A DNA stretch of 64,000 bases, taken from the NCBI RefSeq assembly GCF_026672545.1, contig NZ_JAPPRJ010000009.1:744001-808000 (forward strand), in the 5' to 3' direction. Origin of the DNA: Rhizobium sp. SL86 (GTDB taxonomy: Bacteria > Pseudomonadota > Alphaproteobacteria > Rhizobiales > Rhizobiaceae). This document shows, piece by piece, positions 53,995 to 63,347 of the stretch (positions are counted from its first letter, which is position 1; the number at the start of each line of letters is the position of its first letter). A model generated the notes under the pieces. That model did no database searches and was not told the DNA's origin. It worked only from the letters and a program-made list of their open reading frames with translations. Position numbers and translations under genes: made by a program.

Positions 53995-55331
53995 CCGTTC
54001 GCCTCGCGCTGGATTGCCCAGATCTCAAGGACGAGGCCGGGATAGTCACCGCTGACATGCAGGGCGATGGCCGCGGATTCACGGAACCGCGCCCAGAGCG
54101 GGTTGCGTGTGTCCACCTCGAAATAGACGGCGTTCTGCAAAAAGGGAATTTCCCGCGGGGCCACCGACAGCGGCTGGATGGCAATGCCCGGAAGCTGGAG
54201 ATTGACCAGATCGCGGATCTGCTCGACCGGACCGATCTTGATGTGGATCGGCAATTGCTGGCGAACCACTTCCTGCGCGACATTGGCGCGGGCGATCAGC
54301 ACGAACCGGCGCTCGGCAAACGTCATCCGATCTTCGATCTGGCCGAGCCAAATCCCGAAATCCCGTTCGGTCAGCGCGATGGAGACGGCGTTGCGCTCGA
54401 CGATGACGCTCAGCATCGTACGCAGAAGAGCCAGCAGCGGTTCGAACGTTGCGCGCAGGTCCAGATGCCGATAGGGCGGCATTTCCGGCGGCAGCCGCGT
54501 CGAGCCGGCATAGGCGGACAGCTCGCCGGCCAGGGCCACGAGATCGTGGTAGACGGTTTCCGGAGCATGCAGTCCAATCCGGCTGACATGCGCAAGTCTC
54601 GCCTCGAAGCGGTTGACGATGCCGAGCATCATGATGTCGAGCATGCCGGACCGGCTTTCGCCGGCCTGCCCAAGCGCACCGGCTGCGAGCGCCGCCGCAC
54701 GGCTTCTCAGCAGTCCCCGGATCTGTTCGATGATGCCGGTCAGCCGGCGGCTTGCACCGGTGGCCGTCACCGGCGCGATGAAGGTCTCGGACATCGTCAC
54801 ATTGTTCAGCGCGTCGACCGCCTCGATCTCCGCGAGCGGCAGGACGGTCAGTTCATCGAGCGGCTGGTCGTTGAACAGGAGTCGCGCATTGAGAAGCCCC
54901 ACCTGAATATCGACGGCGGCGCGCGCCACCTTGCTGTTGTCGATGACCTGCAAGGGAGCCGGGCGCAGGCGTTGATGCCCGGCCTCCGCCTCGCCAACCT
55001 CGACGCCGCCCGGCGTGCGGATCGGCAGGGTCAGATAGACCTGCTTGCCCTGCTGTTCGCTGCCGACGTGGACTGCCGGTGGCAGCGGCTGTTTGTCCGG
55101 AGCGGTATAGGTCGTTCCGTCCGGAAAGGTCGCCTCGATCTCCGTGATACGAAGCTGACCGACCTTCAGCGCCTCGCGATCGAATTCGAGCCTGCGGATA
55201 CCCCAGGGGAATGGTGTCAGCGGCGCAACGCGCTGATCAATGGATGCCTCGATCCAGCGGTCATACTGCTGAAAATGCTGCGGGCGCAGAAACATGCCCT
55301 CGAGCCAGATGGGCTTGCCGTTCGACGTCAA
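53991..55331 (-). CDS. tssK: T6SS baseplate-membrane connector TssK
   Basis: 446 residues. The start GKPIWLEGMFLRPQHFQQYD is the TssK hallmark; ESRSGMLDIMMLGIVNRFEARLAH and SVIVERNAVSIALTERDFG follow. TssK links the baseplate to the membrane complex and binds TssF/G. The start codon is TTG 55331, with AAGGAGG seven bases upstream, giving a convincing TTG start. Confidence 0.94.
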   Translation of the reverse strand: MTSNGKPIWLEGMFLRPQHFQQYDRWIEASIDQRVAPLTPFPWGIRRLEFDREALKVGQLRITEIEATFPDGTTYTAPDKQPLPPAVHVGSEQQGKQVYLTLPIRTPGGVEVGEAEAGHQRLRPAPLQVIDNSKVARAAVDIQVGLLNARLLFNDQPLDELTVLPLAEIEAVDALNNVTMSETFIAPVTATGASRRLTGIIEQIRGLLRSRAAALAAGALGQAGESRSGMLDIMMLGIVNRFEARLAHVSRIGLHAPETVYHDLVALAGELSAYAGSTRLPPEMPPYRHLDLRATFEPLLALLRTMLSVIVERNAVSIALTERDFGIWLGQIEDRMTFAERRFVLIARANVAQEVVRQQLPIHIKIGPVEQIRDLVNLQLPGIAIQPLSVAPREIPFLQNAVYFEVDTRNPLWARFRESAAIALHVSGDYPGLVLEIWAIQREANG

Positions 55332-55403
55332 TGAAAACCTCCTTCAGGCCCGTGCTTCCGCGACAACCAGTAATGCTGACCTCCCGACCGCGGCTGCGCC
55401 ATG

Positions 55404-55889
55404 TCAGCCTCCGAGCGAAAAGCGGGAATATTTCTGTATGCGGACCGCAAGACTGGTCACGTAGATGATGAAACGGTTCTTCGAGCCCTTTTCGAGCTCG
55501 ATGCTGTCGCGCCATTTGGCAGCCTGAATGTCGCGGAAACTGACGACGATCCCGATATGCGCCGCCTCGCTGGAGATCTCGGAGTCGTATTTCCGCTCCG
55601 TTCCGGGCAGCAGTTCATATTCGCGGCTGGAGATGAGATCGGCACCGAGCAGCTTGGTATCGTCGTCGAAATCGAAGAAGCTGGCATTGTTGAAGGCCTT
55701 GATACCCTTCAGTTCGTAGATACGGACAACGACGGGGGATGGCTGGCCGGTCTCGCCCGGATTGATGTTGGCATCCGCATTGATGATGACATCGATCGGC
55801 GTCGGATCCGGGAGGCTGGAGCAGCCCGCCAGGAGGAACGGCGTCGCAATCAGCGACTTGGCACAGAAATCACGCCGGGTAAGGTTCAT
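55404..55889 (-). CDS. tssJ: T6SS outer-membrane lipoprotein TssJ, Tat-like signal
   Basis: 161 residues. The N-terminus MNLTRRDFCAKSLIATPFLL shows a twin-arginine motif (TRRDF) followed by the lipobox LLAGC, so it may be a Tat-exported lipoprotein. The mature part has the TssJ/VasD beta-sandwich pattern (VVVRIYELKGIKAFNNASFF; ELEKGSKNRFIIYVT). TssJ anchors TssM to the outer membrane. Start overlaps the tagH stop (ATGA). Confidence 0.88.
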   Translation of the reverse strand: MNLTRRDFCAKSLIATPFLLAGCSSLPDPTPIDVIINADANINPGETGQPSPVVVRIYELKGIKAFNNASFFDFDDDTKLLGADLISSREYELLPGTERKYDSEISSEAAHIGIVVSFRDIQAAKWRDSIELEKGSKNRFIIYVTSLAVRIQKYSRFSLGG

Positions 55890-57802
55890 GGTCTATCCTC
55901 TCGAAACTGGGAAACGGCCTGACGTGCGTGTTCCTCCTGCACCTGTGCAAAGGCCTCCGCAATGATTTGCCGGGCAACGCCATCCAGGTTGGCGGAGAGG
56001 CGCTGGTGGATGTCCACGTAGCTTTCCCATTTGCCTTTCCGCGCGCCGAACCCGCGAATGCGGTCCGCCCCCTCGCCGTCTTCGCGGGCGATCAGCTTGG
56101 GGTCGAGGCGTTCGGCAAACAGGCGGATCGCCCGCTGCATCGCGGCCATGGTGACCATCACATGCGCCTTGACATCGTCGAGCGCCGCAGCAGCCGCCTC
56201 GCCGGGGGGCAGGAAACCGCCGGATCGGGTGAGGAAAAGTTCGTCCAGGGCGAGTTCGGCCATCCGGAAATGCTTGAAGGGATTGTTCTCCTCCGGCTGG
56301 ACCTGCGTCTCATCCATCCGGAACTCGCTCTTGACCATGCGCCGCGCCGCCAGCAGCGAAACGAGGCCATCGGTCAAGGCCCGGACCATCTCCCCGACAT
56401 CCTGCATGATGCGCTCTTCATCGGCACGCGACACCGCGGCGTCGGCAAACCCCATGCCGCGGAAAAGCGCGCGTGCGGCCGGGCTCATTGCCCCGTCCGC
56501 GCCGCCGGCTGTGCTGACCGGCGGCGCGGATGCGGAAACCTGCACGGCTTCGGCGGGCAGAAGACCACCGGCAGCCGCCACACTTGGACGAGTACCGACC
56601 GGCGTGACAACGGAGGCGGGCACACCTCCCCGCTGAACAAGCTTGTCCTGAAGGCGCGCCCGCCGTTCGTCGCTGCGCTGGCGCATCACCTGCGCGGGAT
56701 CGAAATCTGCCGGCCCCTGCCCAGCAATCTCCGGCATGGGCGGTTCTGGCATGGGCGGTGCCGGAACAGGCGCGCGCGGCATCGCCGGCAACGGGGCCTG
56801 CCGTGGTTCGATCGCCATCAGATCCGCCATCAGTTCGGGACTGAGCGGACGGCGCACCGGCTGCGGTGACGGCCAGTTTCCGGCATCGGCAGGACGTTTT
56901 GGCGGTTCCGCCGCCGTGCGGGGCACGACACCCAGCATCGACAGCGGATCGAAATCATCCGGGATCAGTTTGTTTGACACCGGGCGATCAGCCGGCCTTG
57001 CGGGCGCTGCCGCCGCGGCAGGACCCGGGGCGGCAACCGGCGAGACCTCGATCAACGGCTGCGGCGCCGGAGGAAAGACTGCGGCATCTGCCGGCCGGTC
57101 CCTGTCGGGCAGAGGCGAAATGCTCGGGCCGCGCGGGACACGGTCGGCATGCCCGACGTTGGCTGCACCGTTACCGGCCGCGCCAGGCGGCGCGGACGCG
57201 TTTGCCGGGGAACGCGCCGGTGCAAGCACGTCGGGCGGCAGGAGAGAGCCACGCCCCACATCGACAAGCGGATCGGTCGCCACAGAGGCCGGGCGCCCTA
57301 AGGGTGCGGCCGCGCCGGAGAGATAGTCGAGCGGATCCTGCGAATGACGGCCCCACAGATCCCCCAGTTGCTCCCGCTCGCGAAGCGCGTTTTCCGCCTG
57401 CTGCGTTGACGAGAGACCGGTGGGCCGCAGGGGAGAGGACTGCAGAAGGTTGGACTGGGCCGCCTGGACCGGCAGTCCACCGGCCATCGACGCCGATGGC
57501 AGAACCTCGGCCTCGACCGTCAGCTGGCCGGCATGGAAGCGCATGCCATTCGTCAGCGGCAGGGCATTGCCGCGTCCGACCGGATCGGTTGCGCCCTGCA
57601 GAAAGATGCCGTTGGTGCTTTCGTCCATGAGGAGAAAACCACCATTCTGCATGATGATCCGGCCATGCACGGAGGAGAGAATGCGCTGCGGATCAGGCAG
57701 CACCCAGTCGCAGCGCGCGGAACGGCCGAACACACCGCCTTCCGGACCGAAAACATGCTCCATACGTTCCGTTGTCCCGACCGTCACAAGCCGCAGCCTC
57801 AT
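55886..57802 (-). CDS. tagH: T6SS FHA-domain protein TagH
   Basis: 638 residues. N-terminal FHA domain (GGVFGRSARCDWVLPD, SSVHGRIIMQNGGFLLMDES, TNGIFLQG), which binds phosphothreonine, then about 300 low-complexity Pro/Ala residues and a helical C-terminus (ALFRGMGFADAAVSR; FKHFRMAELALDELFLTRSGG) typical of the TagH family. It is the expected reader of PpkA phosphorylation. Coupled by ATGA overlaps to tssG and tssJ. Confidence 0.93.
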   Translation of the reverse strand: MRLRLVTVGTTERMEHVFGPEGGVFGRSARCDWVLPDPQRILSSVHGRIIMQNGGFLLMDESTNGIFLQGATDPVGRGNALPLTNGMRFHAGQLTVEAEVLPSASMAGGLPVQAAQSNLLQSSPLRPTGLSSTQQAENALREREQLGDLWGRHSQDPLDYLSGAAAPLGRPASVATDPLVDVGRGSLLPPDVLAPARSPANASAPPGAAGNGAANVGHADRVPRGPSISPLPDRDRPADAAVFPPAPQPLIEVSPVAAPGPAAAAAPARPADRPVSNKLIPDDFDPLSMLGVVPRTAAEPPKRPADAGNWPSPQPVRRPLSPELMADLMAIEPRQAPLPAMPRAPVPAPPMPEPPMPEIAGQGPADFDPAQVMRQRSDERRARLQDKLVQRGGVPASVVTPVGTRPSVAAAGGLLPAEAVQVSASAPPVSTAGGADGAMSPAARALFRGMGFADAAVSRADEERIMQDVGEMVRALTDGLVSLLAARRMVKSEFRMDETQVQPEENNPFKHFRMAELALDELFLTRSGGFLPPGEAAAAALDDVKAHVMVTMAAMQRAIRLFAERLDPKLIAREDGEGADRIRGFGARKGKWESYVDIHQRLSANLDGVARQIIAEAFAQVQEEHARQAVSQFREDRP

Positions 57803-58863
57803 TGGAGCCCTCCATCTGTCCCGGAAGCAGTCGCAGGCGACGGGTCGATGAAGATGACCACCGCATGTTCGACATCGGCGGATGCGGTCGCCGAAAGCCA
57901 GCTACTCCAGCCGAGCCGGGACGCGCCGAGCCGTGCCTGGGGAACCGTCTCCGGAATGAAATCGAACATCAGGTCGAGGTCGAGCGGCTCGCGAGTCACC
58001 ATGGTCAGCAGATCGCAGAAGCGTCGGTGTTCCGATCCATGCGGCAGGAACCGAGCCAGGCGATGGAAATCCGCCTGGCCGATATGAATGCGGAACTTGC
58101 CGAGGGAATCGGAGAGTTCGACCCCCAGGATCGCGTCCTCCGACAACTGATTGTTGGCGATACCCAGGCAGAGCTGCGAGGTTTCCGGAATGTCCACCGT
58201 CCGCGCAATGAACTCCTCGATCCGGCAGGGAATGGCGAAGAAATTCGACAACGTGGCCCCGACCACATCGGCGGAATTCGAAAACAGCGAGATCAGACCC
58301 ATATGCGGCAGAAGCGCAGCCCGCGAGATGCTGCCCATCGTGCTGCGGTCTTCGATCGGAAATCCGCACAGGGCAAGGAAACGCTGCGAAAGCGCATCGC
58401 TGCCGCCCGGCGCATATCGCAGATAATACCGGTTCTTGCGCCAGATCACATGCAGCAGGCTGATCAGACGATGATTGAAGAGATCGAGGAAATCCTCCAC
58501 CGGATCGGGCGTGAGGTCGGCCTCGATAATGGCTTCGGTAAAGGCGGGCGGCAGGGGCGATGACGGCCCATACAGGCCAAAGAAGTTCACGCGCAGTTCC
58601 AGCCGGTCAGCCTCCGCATCATGGGTGACGCTGCGGATGTCCGAGGGGCCGAAACTGAGCGAACGCGCCGCGCGAAAGCGCAGATATTCGAGCGCCGGAT
58701 CACCGATCTGACCGATCGCCGGCCGGTCTTGGCGGCGAAGTTCCATCAGCGCCACAAGTTGATGAAAACGGAACTCGTGAAAGGCCGCGGCATCGTCCGT
58801 CATTGCGGATGATCCAGCGAGAGGCCCGACGGCGGCCGCAAGGTCAAGCCCGGTCTTGCTCAT
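57799..58863 (-). CDS. tssG: T6SS baseplate protein TssG
   Basis: 354 residues from ATG 58863, which overlaps the tssF stop (ATGA); a longer frame to 58884 would lie inside tssF. FHQLVALMELRRQ, LRFRAARSLSFGPSDI and NFFGLYGPSSPLPPAFTE are the TssG signature. Part of the TssEFGK baseplate wedge. Confidence 0.94.
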   Translation of the reverse strand: MSKTGLDLAAAVGPLAGSSAMTDDAAAFHEFRFHQLVALMELRRQDRPAIGQIGDPALEYLRFRAARSLSFGPSDIRSVTHDAEADRLELRVNFFGLYGPSSPLPPAFTEAIIEADLTPDPVEDFLDLFNHRLISLLHVIWRKNRYYLRYAPGGSDALSQRFLALCGFPIEDRSTMGSISRAALLPHMGLISLFSNSADVVGATLSNFFAIPCRIEEFIARTVDIPETSQLCLGIANNQLSEDAILGVELSDSLGKFRIHIGQADFHRLARFLPHGSEHRRFCDLLTMVTREPLDLDLMFDFIPETVPQARLGASRLGWSSWLSATASADVEHAVVIFIDPSPATASGTDGGLQ

Positions 58864-60608
58864 AGCGTCGTCGCCTCGCCCCATTTCGGCGCCCAGCGGA
58901 ACACCACATTGGCATCGATGCCCTGGATCGAGAAACGATGCAGGCTGTTGATGCTGGAATAGGACTTCAAAAAACGATCGAGGATCGTGCCGAACAGATA
59001 GACCTCCTCCTCGCCGCCCATCATCCCCTCAGAAAGGGAGAGCCTCAGCTCGAAGCCCCGCACCGGCCGCCCATGGCTGATCACATCGACGGCCTTGCGT
59101 TCGAAGGCCCGGAAACTCTTCAGCAGGGCGTCACGCTGAAGCGCGGCCTGACGGTCCGAACGCGCCCGGAAATCGTAGGCGGAAACGACCGTACGCAAGG
59201 CATCGACATCGACAATGGAGGCAAAATTTCTGGCGAGGTTGGCGATCAGCGTCCACAGAACACTGTCATCGATGGGCGGCGCGACCTCCGGCAGGACCGG
59301 CGTCACATTGGAGAAGGCAAGTTTGGCAGGCGTCGAGGATGTCGGCTGGTCGACGGCGCCGATCCCGAGGCGCTGCACCAGCGGCCCGTTCGAACACATC
59401 AGCTTCAGAGACACCGTTTCCGTCTCCGGCAAACCGAGCATTCCCAGCCGCGTGACGAAGGAAATGTTATGGTCGATCCCGTTTCCGACGATGGCGGAAC
59501 GAACCTGCGTGCGGAAATACAGCTTCCGCTGGGTCTCGTCGGGAGAATCGTGCCGGAAGCTCTCAAAGGGCTCGTATTCGATCCGACGACCGCTGCCCTG
59601 GACCCAGCCCTCCACCTTTTCCACCGTGTGGATGCTGAAATGGCTGGCGTCCCCCACCGGCCGCACCGGGTATTCGGACCGCTCATGCGAGACGGTCAGC
59701 GCCCGGCCTTCGGTTTCCACGAGGTTGACGGCGGGCGTCGCGTTGAGGACGAAGAGCCCCTTGTCGAGCAGACTGGTTTCGGAAAAGGTCTGGTTGAATT
59801 CGAAGGACAGCGAAAAACCGTCGCCAGCCCGCTCCGCGAAACGTTCCAGACCACGCAGCCGCACGCACATGAACTTTTCCGGGCAGGCGAAATATTCCTG
59901 CATCAGGCGGAACCCATCGAATGACCCTTCGGGATAGGGCAGAACCGCCTCCTCCGCGGCAAAGCCCATCGGTTCGATCTGAAGGTCCGCCGCCTCCGGC
60001 GTTCCCGAACCGGCGGAAAACTGGATGCCGCGGCAACGTTCCAGGAAGAACAGAAACAGCCGTCGCGCCGTCCCCGGGTCTTTGACGCTGTTGAAGAACA
60101 GCGTCAGAGGAGCGAGCGCCAGCGGCTGGAGCCCCGCCCCCGCCAGCCTGCGGAAGGATAGGGTCAAACGGCTGGAACCCTTGCGGTTGTCCAGATGCGC
60201 GTTCTGAAGCTCGAACGGAAGGACGGTCAGGTCATAACAGGTCGAAAAGACAACCGGGACACCGTCGATCGGCCGCGACTGGATCCGGGTGTTGCGCGGA
60301 ACCTGGATCGAGGCGCCTGCCGCCCCTTCGGCAAACCGCATCGCCATCATCGTAATGGGCGGCACCGGACGCAGATAATGCGGCCAGACGAGGCGCAACA
60401 GAGAGGTTGCAAGCTCCGGCATTTCGACATCGAGCCGCTGGCGCAACCGGCCGACCATGAAGGCGACCCCTTCCAGCAGACGTTCCACGTCGGGATCGGA
60501 GGATTCATGTCCGAGATGACGTGCCAGGCGCGGATTTTCGCGGGCAAACAGCGCACCGAGCTCCCGCAGATAGGCAAGTTCGTCGCGGTAATAGGTGTTG
60601 ATCGCCAT
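58860..60608 (-). CDS. tssF: T6SS baseplate protein TssF
   Basis: 582 residues. YYRDELAYLRELGALFARE and HLGHESSDPDVERLLEGVAF are the conserved start; LVWPHYLRPVPPITMM follows. Forms the baseplate wedge with TssG. Two-base-scale spacing to tssE (12 bp) shows one operon. Confidence 0.95.
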   Translation of the reverse strand: MAINTYYRDELAYLRELGALFARENPRLARHLGHESSDPDVERLLEGVAFMVGRLRQRLDVEMPELATSLLRLVWPHYLRPVPPITMMAMRFAEGAAGASIQVPRNTRIQSRPIDGVPVVFSTCYDLTVLPFELQNAHLDNRKGSSRLTLSFRRLAGAGLQPLALAPLTLFFNSVKDPGTARRLFLFFLERCRGIQFSAGSGTPEAADLQIEPMGFAAEEAVLPYPEGSFDGFRLMQEYFACPEKFMCVRLRGLERFAERAGDGFSLSFEFNQTFSETSLLDKGLFVLNATPAVNLVETEGRALTVSHERSEYPVRPVGDASHFSIHTVEKVEGWVQGSGRRIEYEPFESFRHDSPDETQRKLYFRTQVRSAIVGNGIDHNISFVTRLGMLGLPETETVSLKLMCSNGPLVQRLGIGAVDQPTSSTPAKLAFSNVTPVLPEVAPPIDDSVLWTLIANLARNFASIVDVDALRTVVSAYDFRARSDRQAALQRDALLKSFRAFERKAVDVISHGRPVRGFELRLSLSEGMMGGEEEVYLFGTILDRFLKSYSSINSLHRFSIQGIDANVVFRWAPKWGEATTL

Positions 60609-60619
60609 GCCGCCCGCCC

Positions 60620-61030
60620 CTACCCGTTGAACCGAAGGCGGCCGTCCGAACCGAGGACGGAATCGAAGCGGACCTTGACGACGCGCCCTTCATCCGCCAG
60701 CTCGGCCTCGACATGGAACAGGAATTCCGTCAGGCGCGATCTGTCTTCGACCGGCCGCACGGCAACGCCGCGCAGGCGGGGCTCGAAGGCACGGATCTGC
60801 CGTTCGACATCTCGGGCGATCGACATCAGGGCATTCCGGTAATCGCCCGTCGCATTGAAGTCCGACAGGCCGAAGTCGGGGCGTGTCTCGCAGCAGCCCT
60901 TCCGGCTGTTGAGGATCATCTGCAGATTGCGCAGAATGCTCTGCATCACGGCATAATCGCTGGTCACGTCAGCCATCCCCGCACTTGTGCTATCGAGCTC
61001 AAGACGCTGAAGAAGACTGACGGACACCAT
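60620..61030 (-). CDS. tssE: T6SS baseplate protein TssE (gp25-like)
   Basis: 136 residues with the gp25/lysozyme-like motif: SILRNLQMILNSRKGCCETR, DFGLSDF and IRAFEPRLRGVAVRP. It starts sheath polymerisation at the baseplate. GAGG lies five bases before ATG 61030. Confidence 0.92.
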   Translation of the reverse strand: MVSVSLLQRLELDSTSAGMADVTSDYAVMQSILRNLQMILNSRKGCCETRPDFGLSDFNATGDYRNALMSIARDVERQIRAFEPRLRGVAVRPVEDRSRLTEFLFHVEAELADEGRVVKVRFDSVLGSDGRLRFNG

Positions 61031-61118
61031 TGCCTACCTCGACTCTGCACTCTTGGCCGCCCGCCGCATGCGGACGACCAATCCTCCTGAACGCCGCATG
61101 CCTGTGACCTGAAACAGG

Positions 61119-62600
61119 TCAGGCCTTGTCCAGCTTGCCCTTGAGAGACAGCGTGAAGTCGGCGCCCATGTATTTGAAGTGCGGCTGCACAGCCATGCCG
61201 ACGCTGTACCAACCGGGTTCGCCATCGACATCCGACACGGTGATCTGCGCCTTGCGGAGCGGACGGCGGGAGCGAACTTCTGCCGAGGGGTTCTCCTGGT
61301 CCGAGACGTATTGGCGGATCCAGTTGTTGAGTTCGGACTCGAGTTCGCCGCGGTTCTTCCAGCTGCCGATGTTCTCGCGCTGCAGCACCTTGATGTAGTG
61401 GGCAAGGCGGTTGACGATCATCAGGTAGGGCAGTTGCGTACCGAGCTTGTAGTTGAGTTCGGCAGCCTTGCCCTCCGACGTGTTGCCGAAGGCCTTCGGC
61501 TTCTGCACCGAATTGGCCGAGAAGAAGGCGGCATTGTCGCTGCCCTTGCGCATGGTCAGCGCAATGAAGCCCTGTTCTGCCAGTTCGAATTCCTTGCGAT
61601 CCGAAATCAGAACCTCGGTCGGGATCTTGTTCTGCAGCTGGCCCATGGCCTCGAAGGTGTGGACCGGCAGATCCTCGACGGCACCGCCGGACTGCGGACC
61701 GATGATGTTCGGGCACCAGCGGAAATTGGCAAAGCTGTCCGAAATACGGGTCGCCAGTGCAATCGCGGCATTGCCCCAGACGTAATTGCCGGTCTCTCCG
61801 GCTGCCCGTTCCTCGTAATTGAAGCTCTTTACGGGAACCGTGTCCGCTCCATAGGGCGTGCGCAGCAGGAAACGCGGCAGAGCGAGGGCGAAATAGCGTG
61901 CGTCCTCGGTCTGGCGGAAGGCATTCCACTTTGCGTATTTCGGGCCTTCGAAGATCGATTCCATGTCCTTCAGGTTCGGGATTTCCTCAAAGGTCTCGAC
62001 ACCGAACATCGAAGGAGCCGCGCCAGCGATGAACGGCGCATGCGACATGGAGCCGACGCTGGAGCAATACTGCGCAAGCTTCACGTCCTGAGCCCCGGGA
62101 CCGAAGGCATAATTGCAGACGACGGCGCCGACCGGCTGCCCGCCGAACTGGCCGTATTCTGCGGTGTAGATGTGTTTGTAGAGGCCGGATTTGGTCACTT
62201 CCGGACTGTCTTCGAAATCGGTCAGAAGATCGTCCTTCGAGACATTCATGATCTCGATCTTGATGTTCTGCCGGAAGTCGGTCCGGTCGACGGCAAACTT
62301 CAGCCCGCGCCACGCGGATTCCATGGCCTGGAAGTCCTGGTGATGGAGCACCTCGTCCACCTGGGCAGACAGTTTCTTGTCGATCTCGGCGATCATGTGA
62401 TCGATCGCCGCGCTGTTGACGGCCTGATCCGCACGGGTGGGCTTCAACAGTTCGGAGATGAAGGCGCTGATCCCCTTGCGCGCGGTGTCGTACCCATCAT
62501 CGCTGGGAGTCAGCCGGGTTTCCTGCAGGATTTGGTCAAGCAGCGAAACCTCGGTCTGTTCGACGGCCAGTTGCTGCTGCGCGGATTCTCTTTCTGCCAT
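61119..62600 (-). CDS. tssC: T6SS sheath protein TssC
   Basis: 493 residues. Conserved segments: YKHIYTAEYGQFGGQPVGAV, FIAGAAPSMFGVETF, FLLRTPYGADTVPVKSF and GAVEDLPVHTFEAM. Forms the contractile sheath with TssB. 91 bp after tssB, 88 bp before tssE; no hcp gene is found between, where some operons have it. Confidence 0.96.
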   Translation of the reverse strand: MAERESAQQQLAVEQTEVSLLDQILQETRLTPSDDGYDTARKGISAFISELLKPTRADQAVNSAAIDHMIAEIDKKLSAQVDEVLHHQDFQAMESAWRGLKFAVDRTDFRQNIKIEIMNVSKDDLLTDFEDSPEVTKSGLYKHIYTAEYGQFGGQPVGAVVCNYAFGPGAQDVKLAQYCSSVGSMSHAPFIAGAAPSMFGVETFEEIPNLKDMESIFEGPKYAKWNAFRQTEDARYFALALPRFLLRTPYGADTVPVKSFNYEERAAGETGNYVWGNAAIALATRISDSFANFRWCPNIIGPQSGGAVEDLPVHTFEAMGQLQNKIPTEVLISDRKEFELAEQGFIALTMRKGSDNAAFFSANSVQKPKAFGNTSEGKAAELNYKLGTQLPYLMIVNRLAHYIKVLQRENIGSWKNRGELESELNNWIRQYVSDQENPSAEVRSRRPLRKAQITVSDVDGEPGWYSVGMAVQPHFKYMGADFTLSLKGKLDKA

Positions 62601-62691
62601 GAACGCAATCTTTCTTCAGAATGGACGGAGAAAGCCCGAAACCTGCATGGGGATCGGGCAGCGGGCGGCACGCCCTCACATCGCGGAAAAT

Positions 62692-63195
62692 TTATTTCTC
62701 TTCCTTGGCGGCAGCACCGGTCAGCTCTGCGAGAAGCCGTTCCCGTGCGGCCTCGTCACCCAACACACCCTGGATGGCCTTGCGGAAGGCCGGCATGTTG
62801 CCGAGCGGACCCTTGAGAGCGACGAGAGCCTCGCGCAATTCGAGCAGCTTGCTCATTTCCGAGCTTTGGCGAACAATCGCTTCCGGGCTGAAATCGTTGA
62901 TGCTTTCGAACTTGAGCGACATCGACATCTCGCCGGCATCCGTCTCTTCGGAGAGGCGGTTCGGTACTGCGAGGTCCAGGCGCAGATCGTGGCCCTTCAT
63001 GACCTCGTTGAAATTGTCCTTGTTGACATTGACGAGTTCACGATCTTCCACCGGCGTATCGTCCGAGCGCATCGTATAGTCGCCCAGGAACACCATCTTC
63101 AGGGGCAGTTCGACCTCTTCCTTGCTGTCGCCCGTCGCCGGCTTGTAGCGAATATTCACCCGTTCCTTGGGCGCAACTGTCGAATCTTTCGTCAT
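62692..63195 (-). CDS. tssB: T6SS sheath protein TssB
   Basis: 167 residues from ATG 63195 (GGGGGA upstream); a longer in-frame start at 63234 is less likely. KERVNIRYKPATGDSKEEVE and ELPLKMVFLGDYT open the family fold; DLRLDLAVPNRL and MSMSLKFESINDFSPEAI follow. Partners TssC in the sheath. Confidence 0.95.
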   Translation of the reverse strand: MTKDSTVAPKERVNIRYKPATGDSKEEVELPLKMVFLGDYTMRSDDTPVEDRELVNVNKDNFNEVMKGHDLRLDLAVPNRLSEETDAGEMSMSLKFESINDFSPEAIVRQSSEMSKLLELREALVALKGPLGNMPAFRKAIQGVLGDEAARERLLAELTGAAAKEEK

Positions 63196-63347
63196 GCTGA
63201 AATCCCCCGCCAAAACAATGAATTCATGTCGCACGGGGTCGAAAGGGCAAACAGCCCGACAATTATGCCTTTTTCATCCCCATCGACACCATCTTGGCGG
63301 GTTTCCGTGTAACTTTTATAACGCGGGCCTAAACTAGCGCGGAAACT

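Noticed and set aside
52060..54045. Plus-strand open frame of 661 codons opposite tssM and tssL
   Set aside because: Spans two real genes on the other strand; composition (Gln/Arg/His rich) is that of antisense GC-rich code.
61179..62816. Plus-strand open frame of 545 codons opposite tssC
   Set aside because: Fully antisense to a strongly conserved sheath gene; no recognisable domain.
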